A DNA stretch of 64,000 bases, taken from NCBI RefSeq assembly GCF_900101345.1, contig NZ_FMUX01000003.1, positions 176,200 through 240,199 of the forward strand. Reading direction: 5' to 3'. Origin of the DNA: Desulfoluna spongiiphila. GTDB lineage: Bacteria > Desulfobacterota > Desulfobacteria > Desulfobacterales > Desulfolunaceae. Positions 1 to 7,841 of this stretch are shown piece by piece. Both the position numbers and the translations under genes were made by a program. Every line of letters starts with the position of its first letter. Position 1 is the first letter of the stretch. The notes under the pieces are model-generated. The model did no database searches, was not told where the DNA came from, and saw nothing but the letters and a program-made list of their open reading frames with translations.

Positions 1-9
1 AGCAACACC

Positions 10-1554
10 ATGCAAACCAAACGGCTCGACATGCCCCTTCTGATCACCAGCATCACCATCGTCACCGCCATCGTGGCAGGGCTCACCCTCTTTCCGGAGG
101 CGGGCAAGGCAGGCGCAAACCATATTTTCGGCCTCTTCACCAAACTCTTCGGCACCCCGGTTCTCCTCACCGTTTTCGGCGCCGTGGTCTTTCTGGTGGG
201 CCTTGGGTTCAGCAAGTACGGCGCCATCAAGCTGGGCGACGGCACACCGGAGTACTCCACCTTCAACTGGGTGGCCATGATGGTCTGCGCGGGCCTGGGC
301 TCTGCCACCGTCTACTGGGCCTTCTGCGAATGGGCCTACTACTTCAACGCGCCGCCCATGGGCATTGCCGCCCACACCGACGGCGCCTACGAGGTGGCCA
401 CCACCTACAACCTCTTTCACTGGGGCATCAGCGCCTGGGCCACGTACTGCATCGCGGCACTGCCCGTGGCATATCACTTCCACGTGCGGAAAAATGCAGG
501 CCTCAGCCTTTCGGCCGTGTGCACGGCCATCCTGAACAAAAAAGAGACCGGCCCGGCCTGGGCCCTCACCTGCCGGATCATCGACATCATCTTCATCTTC
601 ACCTGCTTCGGCGGCCTCAGCATCACCCTGGGGGTTTCGGTTCCCATGGTCTCGGAGATCCTCTGTTCCATCCTGGGCATGACGCCAAGCTTCGGCTTCA
701 ACCTGGCCGTGATCCTCGGCATCTCCGCGATCTTCTCCCTGAGTTCCTACGTGGGTATCTCCAAGGGCATGCAGCGCATCTCCAGCATGAACACCTACTT
801 TGCCATCGGGTTCTGCCTGCTCATCTTCCTCATCGGGCCCACCCTGTTCATCGTCAAGTCCACCACCAACGCCATCGGCACCATGCTCCAGGACTTTGTG
901 AAGATGAGCCTCTGGACCGATCCCATCGGTGAGTCCGGCTTTCCCGAAGGCTGGACCATCTTCTACTGGCTCTACTGGATCACCTACACCCCCTTTGTGG
1001 GCCTGTTCATCACCAAGATCTCCAAGGGGCGCACCATCCGCGGGGTCATCCTCAACATGCTGGTGAGCGGCAGCATGGGCTGCTGGTTCTTCTTCGGCAT
1101 CATCGGCAACTTCTCCATGAAGACCCAGCTCACCAAGGCCGTGGACGTGGCCGGGATGGTGGCCTCAGGCAAGGGCAATTCCGCCATCGTGGAGATCATG
1201 AACACCCTGCCTGCAAGCAGCCTGTTTATCATCATGTTCGCCCTGATCTCCGTGCTGTTTCTCGCCACCACCCTGGATTCGGCTGCCTACACCATGGCCG
1301 CTACCGTCACGCCCGGGCTCAAGACCGGTGAAGATCCCTCCCCCATGCACCGCCTCTTCTGGTGCGTGATGCTGGCCGCCGTGCCCCTGGCCATGATGTT
1401 CATCAACGCCCCCTTGAACACCATCAAAACCTGCGCCATCGTCACGGCCGTGCCCCTGACCTTTATCATCTGCTACATGGTCTACGGCTTCATCTCCTGG
1501 CTGCGGGAAGACTTTGCAGACCTCACCGAAAAGGAAATCAGAGCCCGTGGTTGA
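10..1554 (+). CDS. BCCT family betaine/carnitine/choline-type transporter
   Basis: This is a 514-residue inner-membrane carrier of the betaine/carnitine/choline transporter family, with about twelve hydrophobic segments. The family signature is clear: a GLGSATVYWAFCEW segment near residue 95 and the tryptophan-rich stretch WTIFYWLYWITYTPFVG near residue 315, followed by the conserved SKGRTIR loop. Known members move quaternary amines such as glycine betaine or carnitine, either with sodium or by exchange. The substrate here cannot be read from sequence. The start lies 9 bases from the window edge, so the ribosome-binding site is out of view and a slightly earlier start is possible. A UxaA-type dehydratase pair follows 250 bp downstream on the same strand, beyond a repeat element, and may act on the imported compound (inference). 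Confidence 0.9.
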   Translation: MQTKRLDMPLLITSITIVTAIVAGLTLFPEAGKAGANHIFGLFTKLFGTPVLLTVFGAVVFLVGLGFSKYGAIKLGDGTPEYSTFNWVAMMVCAGLGSATVYWAFCEWAYYFNAPPMGIAAHTDGAYEVATTYNLFHWGISAWATYCIAALPVAYHFHVRKNAGLSLSAVCTAILNKKETGPAWALTCRIIDIIFIFTCFGGLSITLGVSVPMVSEILCSILGMTPSFGFNLAVILGISAIFSLSSYVGISKGMQRISSMNTYFAIGFCLLIFLIGPTLFIVKSTTNAIGTMLQDFVKMSLWTDPIGESGFPEGWTIFYWLYWITYTPFVGLFITKISKGRTIRGVILNMLVSGSMGCWFFFGIIGNFSMKTQLTKAVDVAGMVASGKGNSAIVEIMNTLPASSLFIIMFALISVLFLATTLDSAAYTMAATVTPGLKTGEDPSPMHRLFWCVMLAAVPLAMMFINAPLNTIKTCAIVTAVPLTFIICYMVYGFISWLREDFADLTEKEIRARG

Positions 1555-1566
1555 TCAAAAAAAACC

Positions 1567-1761
1567 GTAACTATTAAGCTCCAAAAACAGCCTCCGGCGG
1601 CAAGGTGTGCCACCTTGAAAGCAGGTTGCTGATGCGTTTTGCCCCTCGTTCCTCGGGTCAAATCACATCCGCCTTTAAAACGACATTCATCCAAACGTTT
1701 TTTTTAAGACCTGTTTATCAAACTTTTTAAAAGTTTGGCCCCCGGCAGGGCCGCCGGAGGC
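1567..1761. repeat. modular intergenic repeat, type A-C
   Basis: A flank reading GTAACTATTAAGCT leads into a unit bounded by GCCTCCGGCGG (1590-1600) and its inverse CCGCCGGAGGC (1751-1761). Inside are, in order, the small hairpin AAGGTGTGCCACCTT, the loop motif CCCCTCGTTCCTCGGG, and the right-hand module with GACCTGTTTATCAAAC. Related copies occur across the whole window. Confidence 0.85.
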
Positions 1762-1804
1762 ACGCTTTTTCCCCTTAAAAAACAGATGGACAGCAGGAGG
1801 GTAT

Positions 1805-2149
1805 ATGGCCAACGCGATGATCATGGCCGACCCCGACAACGTGGCCACGGTGCTTTCGAGCGTCACGGCCGGGAGCCGGGTGGAACTGATAGAAAAGACA
1901 GGGGGCAGGCGTGCCCCCATGGAGGCTGGCGAGGGAATCCCGGCGGGAAACAAGATCGCCCTTGAAGCGATCCCCAAGGGAAAGGACATCATCAAATACG
2001 GGGTGGCGGTGGGCTATGCTTCCTGCGACATCGCGGAAGGCACCCTGGTCCATGTGCACAACGTGCGCAGCCATCGCATCGACATCCCCGACGGCATCAT
2101 CGATGAAATCTTGAATCAAATGGGACTCAAACAAAGGGGCAACCCATGA
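1805..2149 (+). CDS. UxaA family hydrolase, small (SAF-domain) subunit
   Basis: This 114-residue protein matches the N-terminal SAF domain of the altronate/galactarate dehydratase (UxaA) family, which is often a separate subunit, as in the alpha subunit of sulfolactate sulfo-lyase. Typical features are the IPAGNKIALEAIPKGKDIIK stretch around residues 45-64 and the VHVHNVRSHR segment near residue 93, the kind of region that contributes a metal ligand in the family. An AGGAGG Shine-Dalgarno sequence lies just before the ATG. The stop overlaps the start of the large-subunit gene by four bases (ATGA), so the two are translationally coupled. The reaction is probably elimination of water, or of sulfite, from a hydroxy-acid. 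The exact substrate is unknown. Confidence 0.85.
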   Translation: MANAMIMADPDNVATVLSSVTAGSRVELIEKTGGRRAPMEAGEGIPAGNKIALEAIPKGKDIIKYGVAVGYASCDIAEGTLVHVHNVRSHRIDIPDGIIDEILNQMGLKQRGNP

Positions 2150-3354
2150 CAGAGACATTCAACGGGTACCAACGAGCCGACGGGTCCGTGGGCATCCGAA
2201 ACAAGCTGCTCATCGCGGCGGTGGACGAGTGCGCCGACGGCGTGTGCCGCGCCATCGCCAAAAGCATTCCCGAGGCGGTGGTCATCACCAACGTGGTCAC
2301 CTGCATGATGGCGGGCAACGAAGAGCTCCTGGCCAACATCATCGGCTGCGGCAACAACCCCAACGTGGGCGCCGTGCTCGTGGTGGCCATGGGTTGCGGC
2401 AGCATTGACCCCGAGGTGGTGGCCGGCCCTGTGCGCGCCACAGGAAAGCCCGCGGACACTTTGAAGATCATGGCCTGCGGAGGCTCGAAAAAAGCCATCG
2501 CCGCAGTCACAACAAAGGCAAAAAACCTTGAAGCGGCCCTTGCAAGCACCCCGAGGGTCGAGGCCGACCTTTCGCAGCTTGTCGTTGGCGTCAAGTGCGG
2601 CGGTTCGGACACCTCTTCGGGCCTGGCTTCCAACCCCACGGTGGGGGTGGCCGTGGACCACATGGTGGATCAGGGTGCCACGGTCATCGGAGGCGAGCTC
2701 ATCGAGCTCATCGGGGGGGAATCCTACCTCACCGAGCGCATGGCCGACCCGGCGGTGAAAGAAAAATTCCTGAAACTGGTCGCCGCCGAAGAGAGGCGGT
2801 GGAACATCCCCGGTGCCGAGGTGGAAATCATGAGTGTGGGCAACAGCACGGGCGGGCTCACCACCATCGAAGAAAAAACCCTGGGGGCCATCTCCAAGTT
2901 CGGCAGCCGCCAAGTGGTGGGAGTCCTTAAGGCCGGTCCCGCAGGCATCGAACGCCCCGACCCCGGCAAACCCGGCCTTTACATCAGCGAGGCCACCCAT
3001 CTCTGCGGGGCTTCCGCCGTCAATTTTGCCGCCATGGGCTGCCAGCTCATCCTCTGGACCAGCGGGGGGGCGGGCTTCAACAACCCCATGGTTCCGGTTA
3101 TTCGCGTCAGCGGCAACCCCGAGCTCATCACCGAAGACCAGGACATCGACGCCACCCCCATCATGCGGGGGGAGGCCACAAGCCGGGAGATCGGCGCGGA
3201 ACTGATCCAGAAGATCTGCGAGGTGGCCTGCGGCGCACCCACGGCCATCGAAGAGGTGGCCTCAGCCTTTATGAGCATCTACCAGAAGGAACAGCGCCTG
3301 GAGAGATGCCTGGCACTGATGGAGACACCCCCCTGCGCATCACAACGGGCATGA
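2146..3354 (+). CDS. UxaA family hydrolase, large catalytic subunit
   Basis: This 402-residue protein is the catalytic part of a UxaA-type (altronate/galactarate dehydratase, sulfolactate sulfo-lyase) lyase. Family hallmarks are the GVKCGGSDTSSGLASNPTVG motif around residue 148, ISEATHLCGASAVNFAAMG near residue 282, and the WTSGGAGFNNPMVPVIRVSG segment near residue 304. It begins inside the stop codon of the small-subunit gene and so works as a two-subunit enzyme with it. The pairing with a BCCT carrier rather than a sugar-acid transporter argues against a simple hexuronate pathway. A quaternary-amine hydroxy-acid or a sulfonated hydroxy-acid are alternatives (inference). No kinase, aldolase or dehydrogenase lies next to it to define the pathway. 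Confidence 0.87.
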   Translation: MTETFNGYQRADGSVGIRNKLLIAAVDECADGVCRAIAKSIPEAVVITNVVTCMMAGNEELLANIIGCGNNPNVGAVLVVAMGCGSIDPEVVAGPVRATGKPADTLKIMACGGSKKAIAAVTTKAKNLEAALASTPRVEADLSQLVVGVKCGGSDTSSGLASNPTVGVAVDHMVDQGATVIGGELIELIGGESYLTERMADPAVKEKFLKLVAAEERRWNIPGAEVEIMSVGNSTGGLTTIEEKTLGAISKFGSRQVVGVLKAGPAGIERPDPGKPGLYISEATHLCGASAVNFAAMGCQLILWTSGGAGFNNPMVPVIRVSGNPELITEDQDIDATPIMRGEATSREIGAELIQKICEVACGAPTAIEEVASAFMSIYQKEQRLERCLALMETPPCASQRA

Positions 3355-3448
3355 TGACTGAATTCTCCCCGGCTCGTCCCGAAATCATGCATAAGGGACG
3401 CCGGGGCGTTTCAAAAATGGCCCTCTGCCATGACCCCGCCCAGGGTCC

Positions 3449-3477
3449 TTGACAGCCCTGATACCCTGTCCTATGAT
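3449..3477 (+). promoter_or_regulatory. predicted sigma-70 promoter for the CGGC protein
   Basis: TTGACA at 3449-3454 and TATGAT at 3472-3477 are separated by 17 bases, a near-consensus housekeeping promoter. It sits about 40 bases before the start codon of the CGGC-domain gene. Confidence 0.65.
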
Positions 3478-3515
3478 TCGGCCCAATAACTACAACATCT
3501 TAAAAGGAGTAAACG

Positions 3516-3860
3516 ATGAAAAAAGCAATTGTCGTAGGATGCGGCTCGTATATGGATGCAGGATACGGATGTCCCGGTGAGTGGCGATGCCTCAAGGCAG
3601 GGGCCATGGGTGAAGGCAAATTCGACGAACCCACCCAGATCATCGGTTTTGTCAAATGCGAATGCCCGGGCCGGGCTGCCGCACCCAACGTCGGCATGAC
3701 CATCAAGCTCTCCGGTGTCAAGCCCGACGCCATCTTCTTGAGCAGCTGTATGGCGGGCGCCAAGCCCGACTGCCCCTACTCCACCCCGGAAGAAAAAGCG
3801 AAAATCATCGAGGAAAAAACCGGGATCCCCGTGATCCTCGGGACCCACGATTACAAATAA
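3516..3860 (+). CDS. CGGC domain-containing protein
   Basis: This small 114-residue soluble protein has cysteines arranged as in the CGGC family, thought to bind metal. They include Cys9, Cys20 (YGCPGEWRC), Cys26, the pair in FVKCECPGR near residues 48-50, and SSCMAGAKPDCPYS near residues 73-83. The family is common in anaerobes and has no established reaction. The start is well supported by AAAAGGAGT eight bases upstream and by a near-consensus promoter. A hairpin with a T-run follows the stop, so the gene is probably a single transcription unit, separate from the UxaA pair. Confidence 0.75.
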   Translation: MKKAIVVGCGSYMDAGYGCPGEWRCLKAGAMGEGKFDEPTQIIGFVKCECPGRAAAPNVGMTIKLSGVKPDAIFLSSCMAGAKPDCPYSTPEEKAKIIEEKTGIPVILGTHDYK

Positions 3861-3883
3861 GGCACCGGCTGAAAAAACATGGA

Positions 3884-3934
3884 CAGCCCCTTTTCGGCAC
3901 CGTGCCGAAGGGCTGCTGTATCATGTATTTTTTT
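3884..3934 (+). terminator. rho-independent terminator after the CGGC gene
   Basis: A GC-rich inverted repeat (arms near 3884-3900 and 3902-3915, CAGCCCC...GGGCTG) is followed by a run of seven T residues ending at 3934. It lies 24 bases after the stop codon. Confidence 0.6.
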
Positions 3935-4055
3935 CATCAGCCCACCCCGCCAGGGGACCCTTTGTGTCGACGCCGCACCCTGCCGATCCACGATACCGCC
4001 GCAGGGTGCGCCGCGGGACACCCGCAGTCCTTCTCCCCGACCCAACACGTTTCTT

Positions 4056-4085
4056 TTTACAGAAACACCCTCCCTGTGATATAAC
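4056..4085 (+). promoter_or_regulatory. predicted promoter for the TrpR-family gene
   Basis: TTTACA at 4056-4061 and TATAAC at 4080-4085 are spaced by 18 bases. The expected transcript start would be about 35 bases before the ATG at 4126. Confidence 0.45.
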
Positions 4086-4125
4086 CCCATCTCAATCGAA
4101 CCTTTGACTTTACCCTTGGAGTTGC

Positions 4126-4407
4126 ATGATGAAAGAGGCCTACGACGAATTTTTAAGCGTGCTCGCGGAGACCACCGACCTGGAAAAGGTGCGCGCCTTC
4201 CTTGATGACATCCTCACACCCAAGGAGCGCTCGGACCTGGCCATGCGCTGGCAACTCATGGTGGAACTCCATCAGGGACAGACCCAGCGAAGCATCGCCA
4301 AACGCCACAACATCAGCCTCTGCAAGATCACCCGGGGCTCCAAGATCCTCAAGACCGAAGACTCCTTCACCGCCAACGCCCTCAAAAAACGCCACCCCAA
4401 AGACTAA
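4126..4407 (+). CDS. trpR: Trp repressor (TrpR) family DNA-binding protein
   Basis: This 93-residue all-helical protein resembles the tryptophan repressor family. The LTPKERSDLAMRWQLMVEL segment near residue 29 and SLCKITRGSKILK near residue 63 line up with the dimer core and the recognition helix of TrpR (LTPDER and ITRGSNSLK in E. coli). TrpR uses bound tryptophan as co-repressor of aromatic amino acid genes. No trp gene lies nearby, so the target operon is elsewhere, and a relative of the YerC type is possible. GGAGTTGC precedes the start; a second ATG directly follows the first. Confidence 0.75.
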   Translation: MMKEAYDEFLSVLAETTDLEKVRAFLDDILTPKERSDLAMRWQLMVELHQGQTQRSIAKRHNISLCKITRGSKILKTEDSFTANALKKRHPKD

Positions 4408-4583
4408 GACATGCCTCCGCAGCCCTGTAACCTGCTTTCTATCCCGGATATTTCATGAGAAAACGGACCGCCTGAAATAATAGAACATTATTACAGATGG
4501 TTATCGTGAAAAATTTAGGCATTTCAAAAATACAAAATGTAATTCACGGTTTTCTGCTCGATTTTCTCACCCTTCGGGCGAGC

Positions 4584-4634
4584 CGAGTGCACCCATTTTC
4601 TGCGTTATCAGAGCCTTGAATATGGGTGCACTCG
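4584..4634. repeat. GTGCAC-type inverted repeat
   Basis: CGAGTGCACCCA (4584-4595) is followed 27 bases later by its exact reverse complement, TGGGTGCACTCG (4623-4634). A related structure is at 10578-10677. It has no T-run, so a terminator is unlikely. Confidence 0.7.
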
Positions 4635-4960
4635 ACTCGTGAAATATCCGGGCTATATGTTTTCGCTACCGCCGCTTCACAGCCGGAGGAAGGCTTTTGG
4701 CCTTTTGGAGCAATCTGTGGCGACAGATAATAAAAACAAATAATGGCCGTAGTCATCGTTTCGGCCAGGACCATAAAAACCGCGAATTACCTTTGGCCGC
4801 CATACTACAGACGGAACATGTAATTTCGGGCATGGGTCCCCGGTCACTTGACGATACGAAAGGTGGCAGGTGCCGGACAGCAAAACGGTACAACCGGCCC
4901 TTTTTCCCGGGCAGCCGGGGAAGACGAGGAGGTGCGAAGGGCATCACACTCTGTACCGTC

Positions 4961-4979
4961 TTTCCCGCGAAGGCGGGAA
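4961..4979. repeat. REP-like palindrome
   Basis: TTTCCCGCGAAGGCGGGAA forms a compact palindrome closely resembling the short CCCGCGAAAGCGGG elements scattered through many proteobacterial genomes. Only one copy is in this window. Confidence 0.6.
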
Positions 4980-5107
4980 CCCATGTTGGTTATGGGATAC
5001 TGCCGGGCTTCCTGATGCGGGTGGTGCGATTAACGTGAAGGTGGCCTTAACGAGGATCAAGGCCCCGATAATCATACAATGGCTTGCCAGAACACCGCTG
5101 GGATTTA

Positions 5108-5217
5108 ACCCGAGGAACGAGGGCCAAACCCCAGCGCCGGAGGCAGCCAAGTTAAAACAGCCTCCGACGGCCCTGCCGGGAGCTAAACTTGTAAAAAGTT
5201 TAATAAACAGGCTTTAA
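5108..5217. repeat. degenerate modular repeat copy
   Basis: It contains the inverse of the loop motif (CCCGAGGAACGAGGG), a GCGCCGGAGGC end, then GCCTCCGACGGCCCTGCCGG and a diverged right-hand module (AAACTTGT...AAACAGGC). It lies just beyond the 3' end of the tungstate operon. Confidence 0.7.
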
Positions 5218-5267
5218 AAACCAATCAAAACCAAAAGCGAATGTGATTTTACTTTTCCGGCAACCTT

Positions 5268-6269
5268 TTACAGCCACTGAACGGAATCAAGGGGGTAGGA
5301 GACCCGGACGGTGCGGCCCGGTTCCGGAAGTTGGTTGGCAGGGCAGGAGAGGGTGAGGGGAAACCCGGCGCCTGTGAGGATGACCCGGGCGCCTGTGCGG
5401 CCTTTTTGCAGAGCGGTTTCGCGCACCTCGGCGTCGAACCCGGCCTCGTGGGCCCCTTCTTCACGGCCCATGCGAAGGCATCGCTCGGGAACGGCGGCCA
5501 CGGCATCGGCCGAAGGGGGTTCAGGGACGACAATGGTCCCTTGCCCTGTGCCTGCGGCCCACATGCCGGACGCGGGGTCTTTGGCAAAGGGGCCGAAGAG
5601 CATGAGCCCCATCTTTTCGGTGACGCGTCGGCCCCGGAAGAAGAAGAGGACCTCGTCGCTGACGCTGTCGAGCCAGGCGGCATCGTGGCTGGTCAAGATC
5701 ACGGTTTTTCCGGGCAGGGCGGCAAAGGCTAAGATGGCCTGGTGAATGAGAAAGGAGCTGGCGGCATCCACGCTGGCCGTGGGCTCATCCAGGATAAGCA
5801 CTTCAGGGTCCAGAATTAAGCGGGCGGCAAGGGCCACCCTCTGGGCTTCGCCGCCGGAGAGTTCGTTTCGCCTGCGCCCGGAAAAGGCGTCAAAATCAAG
5901 CCCCACCCGGGTAAGGGCCCGGCGCACCCTTCCGGCCACGTCCGTCCGGTCTTTTTTCACGGCAAGGCCGTAGCTGACGTTGTCGAAAACGCTGCGGTCC
6001 AGCAAGAAAGGGGTCTGGGGCATGAGGGTAACGCGATGGCGAACGGCAGGAGAAAACGGATGTTCTTCCTGCCCTTGGAAAAGGACCCGTCCTTCATCGG
6101 GCCGCTCCACAAAGGCCAGGAGGCTCAGCAAGGTGCTCTTGCCGCTGCCGTTGGGCCCGGCAATGCCCGTGACCCGGCCGGAAGGAACAGAAAGGGAACA
6201 CCGGTCCAGGGCCCGGGTGGCTCCATAGCACCGGGACACCCCCTCCAACTGATACAAAGGCGCTTGCAT
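5268..6269 (-). CDS. tupC: tungstate ABC transporter, ATP-binding protein
   Basis: This 333-residue ABC ATPase energises the tungstate importer. The Walker A motif is GPNGSGKST at about residue 38, the Q-loop is LMPQTPF, the signature is LSGGEAQR near residue 137, and Walker B is VLILDEPTAS near residue 156, followed by the switch histidine in LTSHD. After the ATPase, residues from about 265 to the end form a short TOBE-like regulatory domain of the kind found on oxyanion importers. It is the last gene of the operon, two bases after the permease stop. Molybdate or both oxyanions are possible cargos; tungstate is favoured by the neighbouring binding protein. Confidence 0.88.
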   Translation of the reverse strand: MQAPLYQLEGVSRCYGATRALDRCSLSVPSGRVTGIAGPNGSGKSTLLSLLAFVERPDEGRVLFQGQEEHPFSPAVRHRVTLMPQTPFLLDRSVFDNVSYGLAVKKDRTDVAGRVRRALTRVGLDFDAFSGRRRNELSGGEAQRVALAARLILDPEVLILDEPTASVDAASSFLIHQAILAFAALPGKTVILTSHDAAWLDSVSDEVLFFFRGRRVTEKMGLMLFGPFAKDPASGMWAAGTGQGTIVVPEPPSADAVAAVPERCLRMGREEGAHEAGFDAEVRETALQKGRTGARVILTGAGFPLTLSCPANQLPEPGRTVRVSYPLDSVQWL

Positions 6270-6271
6270 GC

Positions 6272-6955
6272 CTACCTCCTGAAAACCGACACGCCCACAT
6301 TAACCACCAAAGCGATGCTTAAAAGCACCAGCCCCAGGGCAATGCCTTCGGCAAACATCCCCTTGCCCGTTTCCAGGGCAATGGCTGTGGTGATGGTGCG
6401 GGTGTGCCACTTGATGTTTCCCCCCACCATCATGGAGATCCCCACCTCGGTCATCACCCGACCCATGGCCGTCATGGCCGCGGCCACGATGCCGTAGCGC
6501 ACCTCCCACAGGGTGGTGAAAAAAAGCTGGCGCTTGTCGGCCCCCAGGGAGACCAGGGTGAGCCGCAAGCCACTGTCCAGGTTGTCCAGGGTGGCTGCGG
6601 TCAGGGCGGTGATGACGGGAAGGGCCAGAATGGTCTGGCCCACGGAAATGGCGGGAATCGTGAAAAGAAGGCCCAACCCGCCCAACGGTCCCCGATTGGA
6701 GAGGAACGCATAAACCAGCAGACCGATGAAGACTGTCGGAAGGGCCAACATTGTATCCACGATGGTGCGTGCCGTTTTTTTACCCCGGAACTCACAGTAT
6801 CCGAGAAAAAAACCGGCAGGCACCCCGATGAAAAGGGACATGCCCATGGAGAGAAAGGCCGCCTTGAGGGTGGTGGTCACCGCAGACAGGGTCTGGGGGT
6901 CTCCCTGGATCAGGAGCACCAGGGCCCGATAAAAACCGTCAACGAGAAAATCCAC
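6272..6955 (-). CDS. tupB: tungstate ABC transporter, permease
   Basis: This 227-residue inner-membrane permease of the binding-protein-dependent type has five to six membrane segments. The EAA-like cytoplasmic loop, where the ATPase docks, is visible around SLGADKRQLFFTTLWEVRYG (about residue 160). The ALPTVFIGLLVY and AISVGQTILALPVI segments are typical of TupB. It lies 21 bases after the binding-protein gene and 2 bases before the ATPase gene, a tight operon. Confidence 0.9.
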   Translation of the reverse strand: MDFLVDGFYRALVLLIQGDPQTLSAVTTTLKAAFLSMGMSLFIGVPAGFFLGYCEFRGKKTARTIVDTMLALPTVFIGLLVYAFLSNRGPLGGLGLLFTIPAISVGQTILALPVITALTAATLDNLDSGLRLTLVSLGADKRQLFFTTLWEVRYGIVAAAMTAMGRVMTEVGISMMVGGNIKWHTRTITTAIALETGKGMFAEGIALGLVLLSIALVVNVGVSVFRR

Positions 6956-6976
6956 CGCCCCTCCTTGGTTCGGGCC

Positions 6977-7801
6977 TTATCGGGCGTTGGGGGTAAAAAG
7001 TGCCATGCCCAGCAGGCGGAAGTCCGCGATGAGCTTCTGGGCCTTGTCGCCGGCCATCCACGCGGAGAAGGCTTCGGCCAGCTCTTTTTGCGCGTCGGGG
7101 CAGTTGCTGCTGTTCAAGATCAGCACGCTGTACTGGTTCTTCAAAATCGCGCCGCCTTCCACAAGAACCTTCAAGGGCGGGTTGCCGCCGTTCTTGTGGC
7201 TGTACTTGATGTAGGTGCCGCGGTCGGTCATGGTGTAGCCGCCGCGCTCGGCGGTGATGGTAAGGGAGGCAAGCATGCCCTGGCCGGTCTGGACGTACCA
7301 GGCTTCCTTTTCAGGCAGGGGGCCGCCCGCCGCTTTCCAGAGCAGCTTCTCTTTCTTGTTGGTGCCGGAGTTGTCACCGCGGCTCACAAAGGTCTTGCCT
7401 TTGGTGCGGATGGCGGCAAGGGCCTCTTCCACGGCCATGCCCTTGACCTTTGCAGGGTCGGCTTCGGGGCCGACGATGACAAAATCGTTGAACATGATCT
7501 CTTTGCGGGACTCGGCGTAACCGTCTTTGATGTACTTCTTCTCGGCAGGGGGCGCATGGACAAGGAGCACGTCCACGTCACAGTTCATCCCCAGCTTCAG
7601 GGCCTTGCCCGTTCCCACGGAGGTCCACTTGAGCTCAATGCCCGTGTCTTTGGTAAACTCAGGGGCCAGATAATCCAGAAGCCCGGTGTTGTCGGTGCTG
7701 GTGGTGGTGGCCATCATCAGCGCCTTGGCCTGCACACTTCCCGCCACGGCAATGGCCGCCACAAGGGCCATCAGCGTGGTCATAAATCGTCTCTTCATCA
7801 T
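6977..7801 (-). CDS. tupA: tungstate ABC transporter, substrate-binding protein
   Basis: This 274-residue periplasmic binding protein has a cleavable signal peptide (hydrophobic TTLMALVAAIAVAGSVQA, cleavage near residue 25). The mature protein starts with MATTTSTDNTGLLDYLAPEF, the TTTS-type motif by which TupA proteins hold the tungstate oxyanion. The later segments DVLLVHAPPAEKKY and SRGDNSGTNKKE are also typical of TupA. In sulfate reducers tungsten supplies formate dehydrogenases and aldehyde oxidoreductases. The gene sits between a DNA-binding regulator and the permease, all reading the same way. Confidence 0.92.
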   Translation of the reverse strand: MMKRRFMTTLMALVAAIAVAGSVQAKALMMATTTSTDNTGLLDYLAPEFTKDTGIELKWTSVGTGKALKLGMNCDVDVLLVHAPPAEKKYIKDGYAESRKEIMFNDFVIVGPEADPAKVKGMAVEEALAAIRTKGKTFVSRGDNSGTNKKEKLLWKAAGGPLPEKEAWYVQTGQGMLASLTITAERGGYTMTDRGTYIKYSHKNGGNPPLKVLVEGGAILKNQYSVLILNSSNCPDAQKELAEAFSAWMAGDKAQKLIADFRLLGMALFTPNAR

Positions 7802-7841
7802 GAAAAAATCCCATCCCTAAATTACGTTCTGATTGATCATG

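Larger units (their letters stand above)
4408..5107. other. long intergenic stretch without a credible gene
   Basis: About 700 bases separate the TrpR-family gene from the tungstate operon and hold only short, unsupported reading frames. It contains two small repeats listed separately. A patch at 4739-4765 (ATCGTTTCGGCC) is an inverted relative of one at 10725-10750. I see no RNA gene or protein remnant. Confidence 0.5.
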
